Source: Mansonella perstans (Eukaryota; Nematoda; Chromadorea; Rhabditida; Onchocercidae). From it: DNA of 64,000 bases. A program made the position numbers and the translations under genes. The stretch spans positions 82,189-146,188 of the forward strand of contig JBAMDO010000143.1 in NCBI GenBank assembly GCA_037074765.1, in the 5' to 3' direction. Positions 27,801-41,276 of the stretch are shown in pieces (position 1 is the stretch's first letter; each line of letters begins with the position of its first letter). Under the pieces are notes generated by a model. The model had not been told where the DNA came from. It did no database searches and saw nothing but the letters and a program-made list of their open reading frames with translations.

Positions 27801-30317
27801 AGTATGATATTGATATTTTGCGGGTAAATCGGACTATTATTAGTCGTTTGGTGGTTTCGCTGTAATTTGAATTGCTTTAGCTGTTCGTTGCTTTGAAGAT
27901 TGAAGTAAGCTAGAATTTGCAAAATTTTTTCTCAAAGTCTGTTGAAAGTCATCTCGTAATCAAAGGTATTATGTTTTAGTTTTATAGTATGACATATCAG
28001 TGACTCGGCATCAATTCTCCATCTGTGCAGTTGCAATATTGTATAGCCTTTCTTACTCTGACAGCAGAAAATATCAGCCTAGAAATAATCTGTGTTGATT
28101 CCATGAATTTGAACCAGCTTATTTTCTGATCATATTTGATTTTTTTTGATTTCGAACCAATTCGAATTATCAACTACGGGCAGCTGCAGTATTACATAGG
28201 AGATTTATGACCCTATAGACATTGGACTTTAAGCAAAATTGTTTCTCCCATAAAAGAAAATTCCGAAGCTTTTGTGATGTTTGAAATCGGTTCATGAACT
28301 TTTAATTTATTTGTTATGATATGTGTTTTAATCATAAAATCATGCTGCATTGATCTCAGATGTGTACAGATATTTTTAATTATTTTTTCATTTTTTAATA
28401 TAATCTTTTTGTACTGTTTTTGACTCATGATTTTCCTTTTCAATCTTGACATCTTTTAATCGTTTTTTTTGTCTAATTTATTATGATTCTCACATAATTG
28501 ACATACTTTATGAGTTATTTATTTTCGAAATCTAATTTAATTTGAAAATAAAATTTTCGCATGAAAACCACAAGTGTAATGCAAAATCACAAAATTTTGT
28601 CCAAACAGTGAAAATTTGTTCGATGCAATAATGTGTTTTAGTCGGAAAGTTACGGGTTCATAAGAAATTTCGATGATTACATTAACGATTTATGCTGTTC
28701 TGTCAAATTTCTTCTACGGAGATTTATTGTGATCAACGAGTTTTCACATCATCAACTGAATCAACTTATTGATTGAATGAACAGAAGTGAATTTATATTA
28801 TAATTAGCCGAAAATAGAAGCAATATTTTTCTTGTTAAATTCAAATTTCGAAACTTTTATGATTCTACTAATTTAAGTACTTGAAAAATAGATTCAGTAC
28901 TGTTTTCTGGACATGTGAATTGAATGAAAAATAGCATTCTGCAATATGAGTGAGTCTATTTGCTCCTTTTTTTTTGCCTTTAACCTTTTTTTATACTCAT
29001 ATTCATATCTATTTTGATTCACTGATGAATTTTCAAACTGCAGTAGCATTTCATGTAAGTAAAGAATGTATGTTGAAAGGAAACTTCAGTTCCATTAAAT
29101 CATAAATTTATTAGTGAACCAAAAATAGATATGAATATTTGAGTGACAGAAGTGAATGAAGAAAGAAAGGGATGTTATTGAATTGATCCATTCTTGGATT
29201 TTTAGGCAGAAATGATTTCTCTGACCCATATAGTAAGTGTGTTTATGTTTATGGTGAATGTTGTTGACTGTAAATGTAAGAGCACTGGGAGGAGAATATG
29301 TGCACTCTTAATGTCTGTCATCGATGATCGGTTCTTTTACCGGTTGAATTGTTTGCAGGTGAATATTTGGAGGCAAAGCGCAGCAACAAACTTGCTTTTT
29401 CCTACCATTCTTTAATTCAACTCTTTTTTTCAGTTTATAATAGCGTATTAATTTATATCATACGAAATATTTGCTTTTTCAACTTATTCCTGATACGAAA
29501 CTATTAGAAAATACATTTGGACCTTTCGAAGACCGTATCCACACGCTCTTTCACAAGAAGTTCCAACGATTTATTGAGATATCTTCCAGTGGAAAAAATG
29601 CTGAACTCCTCAAAACCATTTCTTCATTTTTGAATGTCAGGCAACATTGTCCTTCAACTTTGAACTTTTTGTGCACGATGGTTGTTTGCAGAAATGAAAT
29701 TTTTAACCATATGATTCATGCAATCAGATACTATTTTAACAAGTATTTTGTCTTCTAAAAAAAAAAATTTATTGAAATTAAGTAAATATGAGAAAATGTG
29801 CTTGTATCTTCAAAATAAATTTCAAATTTATGGGCATGCTGAAAAAACTTTTCCCATTCCTTCTTTAATTCGCCATTTATTTGGGAATTTACATGATACA
29901 ATTTACAAATATGTTTCAGATACGTAGGATAAGTTTTTATTCTTGCCAAAAAATTGACATTTTTATTGTTGGCTTCATAGTAACCAGGATTGAAATCAAA
30001 GTCCTTTTGTTTACTTTTCCTCGTATCTTTTTCGCTCATTTTGCAACTTCCCTCATTTGAAGTAGTTTTTTTTTTTCAAATTATGATTGCTTTAATTTGA
30101 TGTTATTTTGCATCCATGAACTTCAAGGAATTTTATAAAACTTTATAATTATTCTTCCAATATCAGTCATACATTTTTTATTCAGATGAATATAGCCATC
30201 AAGGCATCGTATCGTGTGCAATGCTGTATATCCGGAATTAATTTGATTAATAAATAGAAAAAAGTGGACTTCGAGTAATAAAAAAAAAGGGGTAAAATTA
30301 GAAATTTGTTTTTCTAG
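24839..30317. other. intergenic, etr-1 3' UTR and NCX upstream region
   Basis: About 5.5 kb. It starts with an A-rich tract near 24,857-24,883, which is genomic rather than a poly(A) tail. Most is AT-rich without coding character. Two ORFs deserve mention but are not called as genes: one at 29,216 beginning with a signal-peptide-like stretch right after an acceptor-like TAGGCAG, and one at 29,471-29,758 with balanced codon use. Neither could be spliced in frame to the NCX gene that follows. Confidence 0.5.
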
Positions 30318-30346
30318 AAAGTGCAACAAAAAAAACGGAAAATTTC

Positions 30347-33300
30347 ATGAATGACCAGCTTGAACGAGTGACAAATTTGACACACAAAGAATGCAAGGAT
30401 GGCATCATCGTATCAGCCGCATTAAGAATCTCCTTTTTTAATGATATCCTATACTTGCTTGCTTTATTGTATTGCTTCTTAGGCACTGCTATCGTTGCAG
30501 ATGTTTTCATGTGCTGTATCGAAAAAATCACATCATCATCCAGGTTAATTTCATCAAATTATCGTACTTCATCCTAAACTGCTAATGTGGCATCAATTAT
30601 TGAAAGTTTTTGACCAAGCAAAGTTCTTAGAATATTTTGAAACTGATTAGTATGTTTCATTAATACAGCCTTCAAGAAGACAAATGAGCGGGTTATTGGC
30701 TTATTTCAGAAAAGTTAAATTGAAAGCAAGAGACACAATGCTTGAAGTCGCTGATCCGGAAGAAGTAGAAGTACGTATTTGGAATCCAACGGTAGCCAAT
30801 TTAAGTTTAATGGTATGTTCTTAATTTGTCTATTTTATATTTATTAATGCATCAAGCATTTGTAATATGATATAAATGAAAAAAGCAAATATACTGAATA
30901 AAAATTCATCAGGTTCATCATAGTGATTACCTCTTTTTAAAGCCTTTATTCAGTATTGCATCCATTCAAATTGCAGAAATTACCTTGCTTATAGGCATTG
31001 GGAAGCAGTGCGCCGGAAATCTTGCTTTCAGTGATTGAAATTATAACCAATCATTTTCGAGTTGGTGATCTTGGACCCGGCACTATTATTGGTTCGCTTC
31101 TAAAAATACTTTTTTCATCCTAAATTCATTAAAAACAAAATTATTTTTGATTTTTTGGTGAAAGCATCAGATCTCAGAACAATTCGGAGAAATTTATTCT
31201 TTTTTCTTCACGATTTTCAATTTGAAAATTAAAAGTTTCTTTGGTCCCTACAGAGATATGTTGGCCAAGAAGATATTTATGACAGTTGCAGCATATATTT
31301 TATTGATTTACAGGTTCTGCAGCATTCAATTTGTTGTGTATCACAGCCGTGTGTGTCATGACTGTGCCATCACCAACAGTTAAACGAATTCAGGAGACAT
31401 TCGTTTTTATTACGACGTCATTGTTTAGCTGTTTGGCATACATTTGGCTCTTAATTGTATGATTTCATTTGCTTCAGAAATCATCTTCCCTCCTATTTAA
31501 TCACTTTTATAATAGATTTCCGCTTCATCTTTACCTCTCAATAACTATCAGTATGCTGCTGCATAATCAATGATAACATGGTGGCGTTTCGATACGATAG
31601 AAATGATGATTGAAATATCAGTTGTTCCGGAGTTGTTAATCAATAGAGAGAAATATCTTCTCAAATTTTGTTTCATCTTACCGTCATATCGATGTTGGCA
31701 CTTCCAGATTGTAATAAAGTATCCTGGAAGGATTTTTCAAACCTTCTTTCAGATATTGGTGGTAATATCGCCAAATGTAGTGGAGCTGTGGGAAGCACTA
31801 GTGACTTTTGGCCTCTTCTTCATTTTAATAATAGTTGCATATTTGGTGGATATCAAAATTTGGAGACGAAATAAGACTAACCTGAATGTGGAGTATCAAA
31901 TTGATAATGGAAATGACGGGAAACGTAAGGACGACGATATTGATACTTATCTGAAAAAGTTTGCTAGCGAAATGGAGTTCGAAAATAATATGGTATTGCT
32001 ATCAACTAATCTCCGGAGATTTTTTAGAAGGCTTTGAAATTACTGTAGAAGTGTCGCCCAAAAAATGAAGTACTATAGACTAATAATTGCTACTTTTTTC
32101 ATTTATGGAATAACTTCTTTCCATCGACTCATGCTTATTAGCTGAACTGATTGTTCTTTTTAAAATTTTAACTTATTTCTTGGTCAAGTCGACGAATAAA
32201 TTAGACGATCAGAAAACATTACGCTGTATATTACGATGGATTTCACGAGTTTATCCGAATCTCTCGCCGGATGAACAATCCAAGTTATTGGCTTCCAAAT
32301 TAAGGCATATGCAGCAGGTATCTTGATATTTCGTGTATTTTCCATATATTTTCCATAAATGCTTATTTAGTTCTATTTATATTTGTGCAACGGGATGGAT
32401 TAGAATTAAAACAGCGGAATTTGATGATACGACGATATGAATGTTTCGTTTTACTTTATAATTAATTTGAAATTATTAATTAGTTTTTAAAGAGTTCACA
32501 TGTAACAAAAGGATTCTATTAATCCACAGCCTTTATTTCAGTGATCCATATTATGCAATGAACACGTAAAATTCTGACTTTTCTGACATCTCAGAGTCAT
32601 TTTTAAGAAACTTTGATGCAAAATATAATCAATTGTAGAATCGTTGCCATCAGTGGTATCGCCTACAAGTGGTACGAAGATTCACTGCTGCCACTCGAAA
32701 AATGGATTTGAAATGGAATTCCAAAATAATGTTGAAAGAAACTGATAGAGCAAAAGGAGCGTCAGAAGGTGAATTCTTATTTTTTTTCCAAAAAAATCGA
32801 AATCTGTTTCTGTCATTATATTGTCCAATAATGTAACTTTAAAGGTATAATTGGAGAAGCGATAGAATTTTCGGCTCGCGCATACTTTGTTCCTAAAGGA
32901 AGCAGCAAAGTTAAATTAAGGGTAAATTTTCAGCCTTATAATACAATTAATTTTAGCAGGTATTGCAATTGCCATTAATGTTTTGATCAGCGAACAATTT
33001 CGTCAAATATAATGGTTTTGGGACGAGATTCCTAGGCAAAGGACTAAAATATTTCTGCGTTAAATAAAATAGCAAAATTTGAGGACGAGACGAAATGAAT
33101 ACTTCATTTTACTATATAATTAATTTAAAACTATAAAATTAACCGCTGAAAAATTCGCGTATAGCGAAACGTTGGGTTGGTTATAGGCGTACTACCTAAG
33201 TGGCCTGGCATTCCTGAAGATAGTAGTGAAGTAATTCAGTATCACAAATTCATGACGAAACTTGAATTATCCTTGCAACTAACAAGGGAAGTTTAAGTTT

Positions 33301-35867
33301 ATCATGATTATCAAATTTTTATTTTCATCTGCAGATTATTCGGCATGAGCCAACCGACAAAACAGTTGCATTTCGGTATTCGACGAAAAACGGCACAGTC
33401 AAGAAGGATTTTCATTTTCTATCAAAATCGGAAACTGTAATTTTTGATAAATGTTCTTTGAAAATTTAAAATATTACATGAAATTACTGGGATACAAGTG
33501 AGATCATCAAAAAGCCTCTTTTCTTAAATTAAAAATGGATGAAAGAATTTTGTTTACAAAAATTTTAATTCACTTTAAAATCTCAATTTACAAGAGCCAG
33601 TACTATTTAGATACAATTTAAACCTGGTGAAAACTTCAAGGAAATTTTTGTAAATTTGGTGGAAGGAGCACAATGGCGACCTGGTGATGTATTCTACGTT
33701 TGTTTGAAATCGGTAGGAAATTTTTAGGCAGGAATAATTCCGGCAATAAACCCTGTGCAGCTTTGAAGTTAAGATTTCTAGTATTCACGATTTAAGGGTT
33801 CTATTATTTCCTTTAAGTTATCAGAAATTTTCAGTTTTTTTTTCTAAATCCACAGATAGCACCTCCATGTCGGCATTATTAATTATAGTAACCAGTTTTC
33901 ATTAGTTTTGGGTTCTGTTTTATAGCTTGGAAACGATCAGAAAAGCATAATCGGAGAAACAGACGTGGCGAGAGTTCAAGCCGTCGATGATTCTTCAACT
34001 CTAGTCAATAAACCTATGGTACAGTTCATCAAAAACAATTACGTAAGACTTTGGAATCATTTGTGAGCATTTTTGCTTGCAGCAGGTGAAAACTGTTTGT
34101 TAGTCATAGAATTTCATTTCAGATTGTGAAAGAAAGTCAGAAATATGTACGAGTTTTCGTTACATATCTGGGCCAACATAATGAGTGTACTTTCGACGTA
34201 TTTTACAAAACAGAAGATATTACAGCGAAGTGTGGTAAAGATTACGAGGAGATTAGTGACGGAGTACTAACGTTTGTGGGTAATGAGTATGAGAAGTATA
34301 TTGACGTGAGGATATACGACGATATGGATGAAGAGAAGGATGAAATATTCAAAATACATCTTACATCTTCTACAGGAGGTAAGTGATACTGGCAAATTTA
34401 AATTCTAATAGAAGGAATAACCATTAGCTTTTTTTTCCAACAACTTCCATACATCGATTGCATAAATTTCCCTATTGAAATTTATAAATAATTTCATCCT
34501 CTATTTTCAGGAGTAACAATTGGGTCGAATAATTGTGCAGTGGTTACAATTATTTGTGATGATAATGTACTGAAAAATATAACGAATGTTCGAAAACTAA
34601 CATCATATTACTTTAAACAAATGATACATAAGTCTAATACATGGCTCGAACGCGTAAGCTTTTTTTTTTGCAAGTGATATTGAAATATTAAAATTTAATA
34701 GATGATTAAAATATCAAAATATTTCATAAAACTACGGTGTATTTTACGCGATTCGATTATACTAATCTGAACTATCGTTTCGACTCATATTTCAGCTCAT
34801 CCAAGCGACAAGCGTCAATGCTGGTGACATTGAGAATGCGACATTAGTGGATTGCGTGCTGCACATTTTTTCAATGCCATGGAAAGTTATGGCAGCTTTA
34901 ATTCCTCCAGCTACAATCTTGGGTGGATGGTTGGCTTTCTTTTGTGCGCTAGTCTTGATTGGTTTTATTACCGCAGTCATAGGTCAATTCTGTTTTCCTT
35001 CATTCTTGAATGTTTAATATTTATGAATACTTTTTTGTAATTACAATGTACGGCAATGGGCTTTCGAAAAAATTTTGTAATTCTTTTTTTGAAAATCGAT
35101 TTGAAAGCTATGATTCAGGTGATTTGGCAAGCATACTTGGTTGCATGATTGGATTAAAAGATGCTGTTACAGCGATAACTTTGGTTGCATTGGGTACTAG
35201 TTTACCGGATACATTCGCATCAAAAATTGCAGCTGAGAATGTATATTTACTATTTTTTAAGTCGTTTCTTTTCTCCATGTTGTTTTATTTCCTTATCTTC
35301 ATATTTCATTAAGAATATTTGCTGATGTGCAATATTATCACTGTTAAAATTACTAAATGCATTTAGGATGTCACTGCTGATAATGCTATTGGCAATATAA
35401 CTGGATCTAATGCGGTAAATGTATTTCTTGGACTTGGATTACCATGGACCATTGCTGCCATATATTGGTTCACCAGAAATGAACTGTTTGTAGTTAACGC
35501 CGGCAATTTAGGCTTCAGGTTTGTATAACTACACTAACATAACTAAAATATACATAAGTTATTTATTTTTATTTTAGAAATTAATCACTATTCTCCAAAA
35601 CTGCCTTCAACGGAATATCATATTTATCACATTTAAATTCATCGATATCCTTTAGATTGTAACAATTTCAGTGTTGCAATATTCATGATCATCTCTGCAA
35701 TCTGTATGCTATTGCTAATAGCTCGACGAGTTTTGATATTCTTTGGTAAAGGTGAACTTGGAGGTCCAATGGGACCTAAAATTTTTAGTGCTTTAATTCT
35801 CATTATTCTTTGGTTAATTTATGTACTGTTATCAGCTTTACAGACTTATAACTACATTTCTATTTGA
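30347..35867 (+). CDS. Na+/Ca2+ exchanger (NCX, SLC8 family) with two Calx-beta domains
   Basis: Plasma-membrane antiporter exchanging Na+ for Ca2+. Exons: 30347-30543, 30710-30812, 30995-31091, 31314-31456, 31753-31992, 32189-32317, 32639-32768, 32845-32921, 33335-33436, 33611-33712, 33926-34018, 34123-34378, 34511-34653, 34796-34982, 35119-35240, 35367-35518, 35672-35867; about 820 residues, junctions in frame. The N-terminal CKDGIIV and [12 protein letters not shown] helix match NCX TM1. The alpha-1 repeat has [15 protein letters not shown] and [15 protein letters not shown]; the alpha-2 repeat has [25 protein letters not shown] and [29 protein letters not shown] precedes the last helix. 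A basic segment after TM5 (KIWRRNK) sits where the XIP autoinhibitory region lies. The loop carries two Calx-beta domains; the first has lost most acidic Ca2+ ligands, the second keeps [10 protein letters not shown] and CDDN. The true start is uncertain: the frame is open back to a TTTCTAG acceptor at 30,317, so an upstream signal-peptide exon may be missing. Confidence 0.93.
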
Positions 35868-37720
35868 TATAGTTAAGCATTGTTTTGATGAAGTAATTCG
35901 GAAAGTCATTAACGTTCAAATTTCTTACCAAATGTTCACATATAATTTTGGGATCAATAAAAAATTTAGTGATAAACATTGTTGGCAGATAGAAATTATT
36001 GATTAATTCAATTTTCGAAATTCATTAATAATTTTCACAGTAATTTTTATTTCATGTCCAGTGTATTATTGACTTATTGTTCATATTTTAGAATCTCATT
36101 CTTTTGCTTTCGATTATTTTCTTTGTCATTGCATTTATGTTTCAAGATCTAATTATGTATTCCAAGATCTACATACTAGAAAAACTCATCGCTTTGCCTT
36201 TAATAATACTTGTATAATATTGCTATTTTCAATAAAATATTGTGTAATATAAACATATCATTATTGCAGTATCAAAGTAACCATTTATGATACGATCAAT
36301 GTGCATAATAAAAGCTAAAGACTTTTTAAATTGCACAAACTGTATTTAAAAATAAACTCACAATCACTAACAAATAGACCTCACCGCTCGCTAATATGAA
36401 GTCAGAGAGAGAGGGACTTCAGATACAGTATTCCCGTTGTCCCGGGATATCTCATAATAGTGTAAAATATTCAAAAGTTAATTACTACAAAAAATTTTTG
36501 TTTCAAACGAGAATAGTGTATTGTTTTGGAGCTAAGAATTTCATTCATATGAGATTCAAGATTCAAGAATAACTAACTGTCAGTTTTTTTTTTTAAATTC
36601 TTATTTTTGAAGTTATTTCTTCTTTCACTATAAATTTCATTTTAATTCATATTTTATTTTAAAGGCCTGCGTTCAATATTTCAACGCTTAAAAGATATGC
36701 AAATCCAAAAAACAAAAGTTTGTAAATAAATATCTCATACAAAAAACTTATGTAATAGCGTGCAGAAAAAAATTTAAAACGTCCTTACAAATTTTTGAGA
36801 ACTGCGATATATTATTCGTTTCTAAAAAAAAAATTGTGTTGACGATCAACATCAATGTGAATTTTCTATCTCACTGTAAATTCAATCTTCGATTTTTCCA
36901 ATTTTTGACGGTAAACTTCAAAAGAAATTACAAACATATTCATGAAGCTAATATTAATTAATTGCTCAAACTAATTTGACTTTCTGTTTTTTTTTTTTTT
37001 TGACGATTTCAAAGCCTTCAAATACATACTTGCGATCTATTTCATAGGCATAAAACTTTTAAAAATCTACTGCTACATTAAAAGCAATTATCTCCTATTA
37101 TTTAAAAATGAGTTCCATGGAATCGAATGCTCCATTCTGATTCATAAAGTAAACATTTCCAGGTCAACCACCACACATGTTAACTCCTTTCATTTCCCCT
37201 ATAAAATTTAGTTGCACAAAAATAAAATTTTTATCAAATTTAAGGAAAGCTTAAACTATCATGCTTATTCCATCAGGTACTAACTTAGCTAAACTATTTG
37301 AAAATCTGATCGAAACAACATATCTTGTGAAGTATCCAATGTTCTACGACCTAGTTAGCTAGTTGTATTAGTGAGTTCACTAATTTCATAAAAATAAAAT
37401 TTTTATCAAATTTACGGAAAATTTAAACTTTTCTTTCAAAGTTTAACTTACTTCACTTCAAATTTTCTATGGAAACTTGCATGTCAGTAAACGTAAATCA
37501 CGTAGTCATTGCATAAAATACATATAAATACACTGATTGCATGAACATACACTTAAAAGTGTTATTGCGCTGCAAAATTAAATTTCAAAATTAAAGTTGG
37601 CATTTTACCAAAATCGCAAGTTTGGAATAGGGAGAAAAGTGGTTGTTTTTGATGGAATTTTTTAGTTTTGATAAATGAGGGAAGTGTTTTAACAGGTAAT
37701 AATTGAGGTAGTAATTTCAG
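35868..37720. other. intergenic, NCX 3' UTR and RPS12 promoter
   Basis: About 1.85 kb of AT-rich sequence, with AATAAA-like hexamers near 35,957 and 36,230 that could end the NCX transcript. A short homopurine patch (AGAGAGAGAGGG) lies near 36,405. No coding exon is supported here. Confidence 0.5.
37711..37720 (+). promoter_or_regulatory. putative trans-splice acceptor for RPS12
   Basis: GTAATTTCAG lies 75 bases upstream of the RPS12 ATG and has the nematode acceptor consensus. It could be a spliced-leader site or the end of a 5' UTR intron. Inference from sequence only. Confidence 0.45.
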
Positions 37721-37794
37721 GCTGCCTGAATTGGTTCATTTGACAGTTTACACGTGACAAAGGTGCACTCATTGAGGACAACTGCTCGGACAAC

Positions 37795-38862
37795 ATGGAA
37801 GCAGGAGGGTTTGTAATTTTTATACAACATTACTACAAGATATTCATTATCAGTTATGGCGCTATCTTTAGAAAGCATCATTATGCCAGTATTGTCAATT
37901 AAAATATGTTTTTTTATTTTACACGTTTCAGAGATGAGACACAAATGCAAGTTCCATCAATCGAAACAGCGGTGGCTGCAGTTGACGAGAAATTGGACGT
38001 TAAAACTGCACTACGAAGAGCTTTAAAATCAGCAATTATTATGGATGGAGTAGCTAAAGGTCTTCATGAAGCCGCCAAAGCTCTCGACAAGTATGAACTT
38101 TGAAGTGATTTTAAACACTTACTAGTGCTTAAAATAATAAGTCCTATATTTGAGCCATTAATTCTAAGCTGTATTTGAATTTGAAAAAAACTAAAGGCGT
38201 AAGTTTTCGGTATTTGTTTTGGTATAACGAAATGCATTTTTTCAAAACTTTAGGCGTCAGGCATATTTTTGTGTACTGGCTGAGAACTGCGACGAGCCTA
38301 TGTATACCAAACTAGTGGAAGCACTGTGCAATGAACATCAGATACCTCTGGTTAAAATTAAGGATAAAAAACAACTAGGAGAATGGACTGGTTTGTGCAA
38401 ATACGATAAAGAGGGAAAAGCTCGAAAGGTTAATATTTGGTGTATATGTTAACAGTTATGCTGCAATAATTTCAGTGACCTTAACTGTATCACATTTATG
38501 GAATCATTAAGAAGAAATTAATCTTGTAAAACATTACATGATACTCTTTTTTGATTCTGAAAAATGTGTAGTTCTAATCGTTTAACTTCTGAGCGTTCGT
38601 TAGCTTCTGGTAATATAGGTCGTGGGTGTTAGCACTGTAGTATTCGAAAATGTATTTAGTATGTTTAAAGCATTCAAATCACTAGGTGAGGTTGTATTGA
38701 ATTTCTTTCGGTTACTTTACGGGATTGTTTCCATTATAAGTATATAGATAATTTATATTTCAGGTAGTGGGATGTTCATGCGTAGTTGTGCGTGATTATG
38801 GCCAAGATGATGCAGCGCGAGCATTTCTTCAGGAATACTTTGACAGTCAAAAGAAGGGCTAA
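37795..38862 (+). CDS. rps-12: 40S ribosomal protein S12 (eS12)
   Basis: Small-subunit ribosomal protein eS12. Exons 37795-37808, 37932-38090, 38254-38428 and 38764-38862, about 148 residues. The first coding exon is only 14 bases (ATG GAA GCA GGA GG) and splices in phase 2 to give MEAGGDETQ, parallel to the MSDAGGD start of the C. elegans protein. The body carries [72 protein letters not shown] and a short C-terminal tail ending SQKKG; all are family hallmarks. All junctions keep frame. AATAAA follows 51 bases after the stop. PBDC1 begins 480 bases downstream on the same strand. Confidence 0.97.
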
Positions 38863-38912
38863 TGCGTACATTTTGTTTATTGTTTATGTTGTACGGATGT
38901 TTTTGTTGATTC

Positions 38913-38918
38913 AATAAA
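38913..38918 (+). terminator. AATAAA polyadenylation signal of RPS12
   Basis: Canonical AATAAA 51 bases after the RPS12 stop codon, followed by a T-rich stretch. Confidence 0.8.
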
Positions 38919-39341
38919 GCTTAGAAAATGTGTTTGTTTTACACAAAAGAAGTTTTTTTGCTAATAATTTTATTGAATCCTATAAGTAACTTATAATTTT
39001 CATGAAGAAATGATGCCAGTAATTTGTATGACAAGCAGTGCTGTGGCTTTCATAGATAAAATTCTTATTAAAATGAAATGAAAAGTATGATTTTATTAGC
39101 ATTCACCGTATTGCTGTTAATAATAAGGAATGGCAGCATTGTGGTGGTTGATGACCTTTCTGGAGAGGCGATGATATATTTTGGATGATATAAAGCTTGA
39201 ATGTCGGTAAGGAGTGTATACTAGTGCAGAACGCGCAGCTGGGGTCAAGCTTGAAAATTATCGTATTTCTAGTTCTCAGTAAGGAAAGTTGTTTGGAAGA
39301 TTGGCACTAAAAAAAGTATCTGAAACATTGATATTTTGCAG

Positions 39342-40378
39342 ATGATCAAATCAGATGAATCTTCATCTGTTGCAATAAAAGAACTTTCATATGGAGCTGA
39401 AGAATATACTAACGACCCATCATTGGAAATTGCTTGGGCCGTTGAGGTGTCATTTTTATTTTGGTTGCTTTTATGAATGTTTAAAGATTCCAAGGATGTT
39501 TTTGTTGTTTTTTTCTAACTAAATGTATTACACCTTTATTAATAATGCTTTATTAGAATCATAAATATGATCTTTTACAGGCTGCTGAAAGGGCAAATAT
39601 TCATATGAGCTTGCTGCTCACTTGCAACACAAAAGAGTTGATGCTGCATAAAAAATTCAATATCATTTATGATAAATTTCGAGAAATTTTCCCAAAGATG
39701 AATGTTGAAAAGGTAAGCCTTGATTCTGACTGCATGAATAAATTAAGTGATGTATTATACTAGATATCTTTTAGTGTTTAATGCATAATTAAATTAAATT
39801 ATATATTTATTTTTAGGTAGCAGAAACAGAATTAAAGGGTGGAAATAAACAGCAGTGGTTTACATTTTGCGAATATTTTAAAGAAGAAGTAGAAGATTAC
39901 AATCTTGCTACAATCATGAGGATACGAGCTGACGGTGTTTATACCGAATCAAATACAATTATTGTTCCTAAGGTAATAGGTTAGGTTTCATTTTTTATCT
40001 GATAGTTACGCTAGAGGAATGGTCAAGACTATTAAAAGACAACATATGTATGAAAGTCTGGCATAAGCCAGTAAGGCATCATTGCATTAGTTAAATCAGT
40101 TATAATTTACTTTTTTCCTTTTTTTCCATGCTGTTCCTTTTTTCAAAAAAACATAATTGTGGTTAATGTGCAATTTTGCTAGCAGGTAAAAAGCTTACAC
40201 TTAACTGAAGTTTATTTTTCTCAAGCTTGATTTTGTATTTCGAAATTTCATATTTTTTCAGATAATTTTCCTGGCTATAGAGATTGCGCGAAACAAGGAG
40301 GGTTTGAATGAAAGCTCTAAGGAAAGTTTCAAAATGGAACATGAAAAAATTAGATGTGAAGGAGGAAATATTTGTTAG
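39342..40378 (+). CDS. PBDC1: PBDC1 (polysaccharide biosynthesis domain-containing 1) homologue
   Basis: Homologue of human PBDC1 (CXorf26), a small conserved eukaryotic protein whose role is poorly defined. Exons 39342-39446, 39581-39712, 39817-39972 and 40262-40378; about 169 residues. Conserved blocks: NDPSLEIAWAVEAAERANIH (human NDPELEMAWAMKAFQHAEVY), FREIFPKMNV, ELKGGNKQQWFTFCEYF, EDYNLATIMRIRADG, YTESNTIIVPKIIFLAIEIA and RNKEGLNE. It lacks the long repetitive acidic tail of the human protein, ending soon after the domain. The ATG is immediately preceded by ATTTTGCAG, so the start is probably created by trans-splicing, consistent with a downstream position in an operon behind RPS12. Confidence 0.93.
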
Positions 40379-41276
40379 AAGTTGTTGAGTGTTGCTTTGT
40401 TTTATTGTTTACCTTTAGTACATGAACTGCTGCTTTATGTTTCGTACTTGTTATACAAATTCATGAAAGAGAGAGTATCTGAAAAAAGAAGCTAAAATAA
40501 TTTTTAGATAATTTTTTTATTTTTATTGCACTTGTAACTTTCAGTTCTTTATCCTTACAATAGTGCAACAAAATCTGTGGACAAAACCTTCTGATTAACA
40601 CTAGAAAGTTTCGTTTCAAATTATTTATTCGTTAGATGTGAATAATTATGTACTAAAAACTTTTGGTAATGTAATTTAAGCTTCATAAATAATGGAATTA
40701 ATTTTCCATAATCGTAGTCAAGGAGAAGGAACTTAGAAAGAACTACTTGTAAGAAAAGCAAAAATGAGTGAAGTAAATGTAAACAAAACGCAGAAACTTA
40801 CGTTTTTTGACAGGAATAAGAACTTTGTAAGTTTAATATTCGCTTTTTTGTTATATGTTTGTTCTACTTGATTATATGTTGTTATTTTCGTTCTTTTCAG
40901 TGTAATACGAATGTTTGTTTTTTTTTATTCAGTTTATAAAGATTCCACTGCAATTGGCTATTATTATTTCTCTAGTGAAGTGCTTAACAAATAATATCGA
41001 AATTCGAAATCCATTTAGAAGAGGATTTTTTGAATATCATAATTACGCTAATCTAACCTATCGACCTCATAAACTTGAAATAGTGATGCTTGGTACTGAT
41101 GTAAATATCTGAGTTTTAGAAATACTGCGATGGATAAAATTGCCGTAGATGATAGAGGATTGTAGTAAGCAATCGAAATTAACTGCTGGATTGGAAAGTA
41201 GAAGTTCTCGGGCAGTTAGTAGGAGATTATGATTCTGGACAAGATTTCTATTAAAGGAAATCATTTCAGGGTAACT
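40379..41276. other. spacer between PBDC1 and the nucleoporin gene
   Basis: About 0.9 kb of AT-rich sequence with no coding exon. An ATTTCAG acceptor ends it six bases before the nucleoporin ATG. It may contain the PBDC1 3' UTR. Confidence 0.5.

Noticed and set aside
29216..29415. ORF with a signal-peptide-like start, possible first NCX exon
   Set aside because: An NCX signal exon is expected, but joining its phase-1 donors to the 30,318 acceptor creates a stop codon, so the link is not supported.
29471..29758. 95-codon ORF upstream of the NCX gene
   Set aside because: Codon use looks somewhat coding-like, but I found no matching family and no in-frame splice to NCX or to any other exon. 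Left as unassigned.
37704..37713. TGAGGTAGTA, identical to the let-7 microRNA seed region
   Set aside because: Flanking sequence does not fold back on itself and the match runs into a TTTCAG acceptor; a ten-base chance match.
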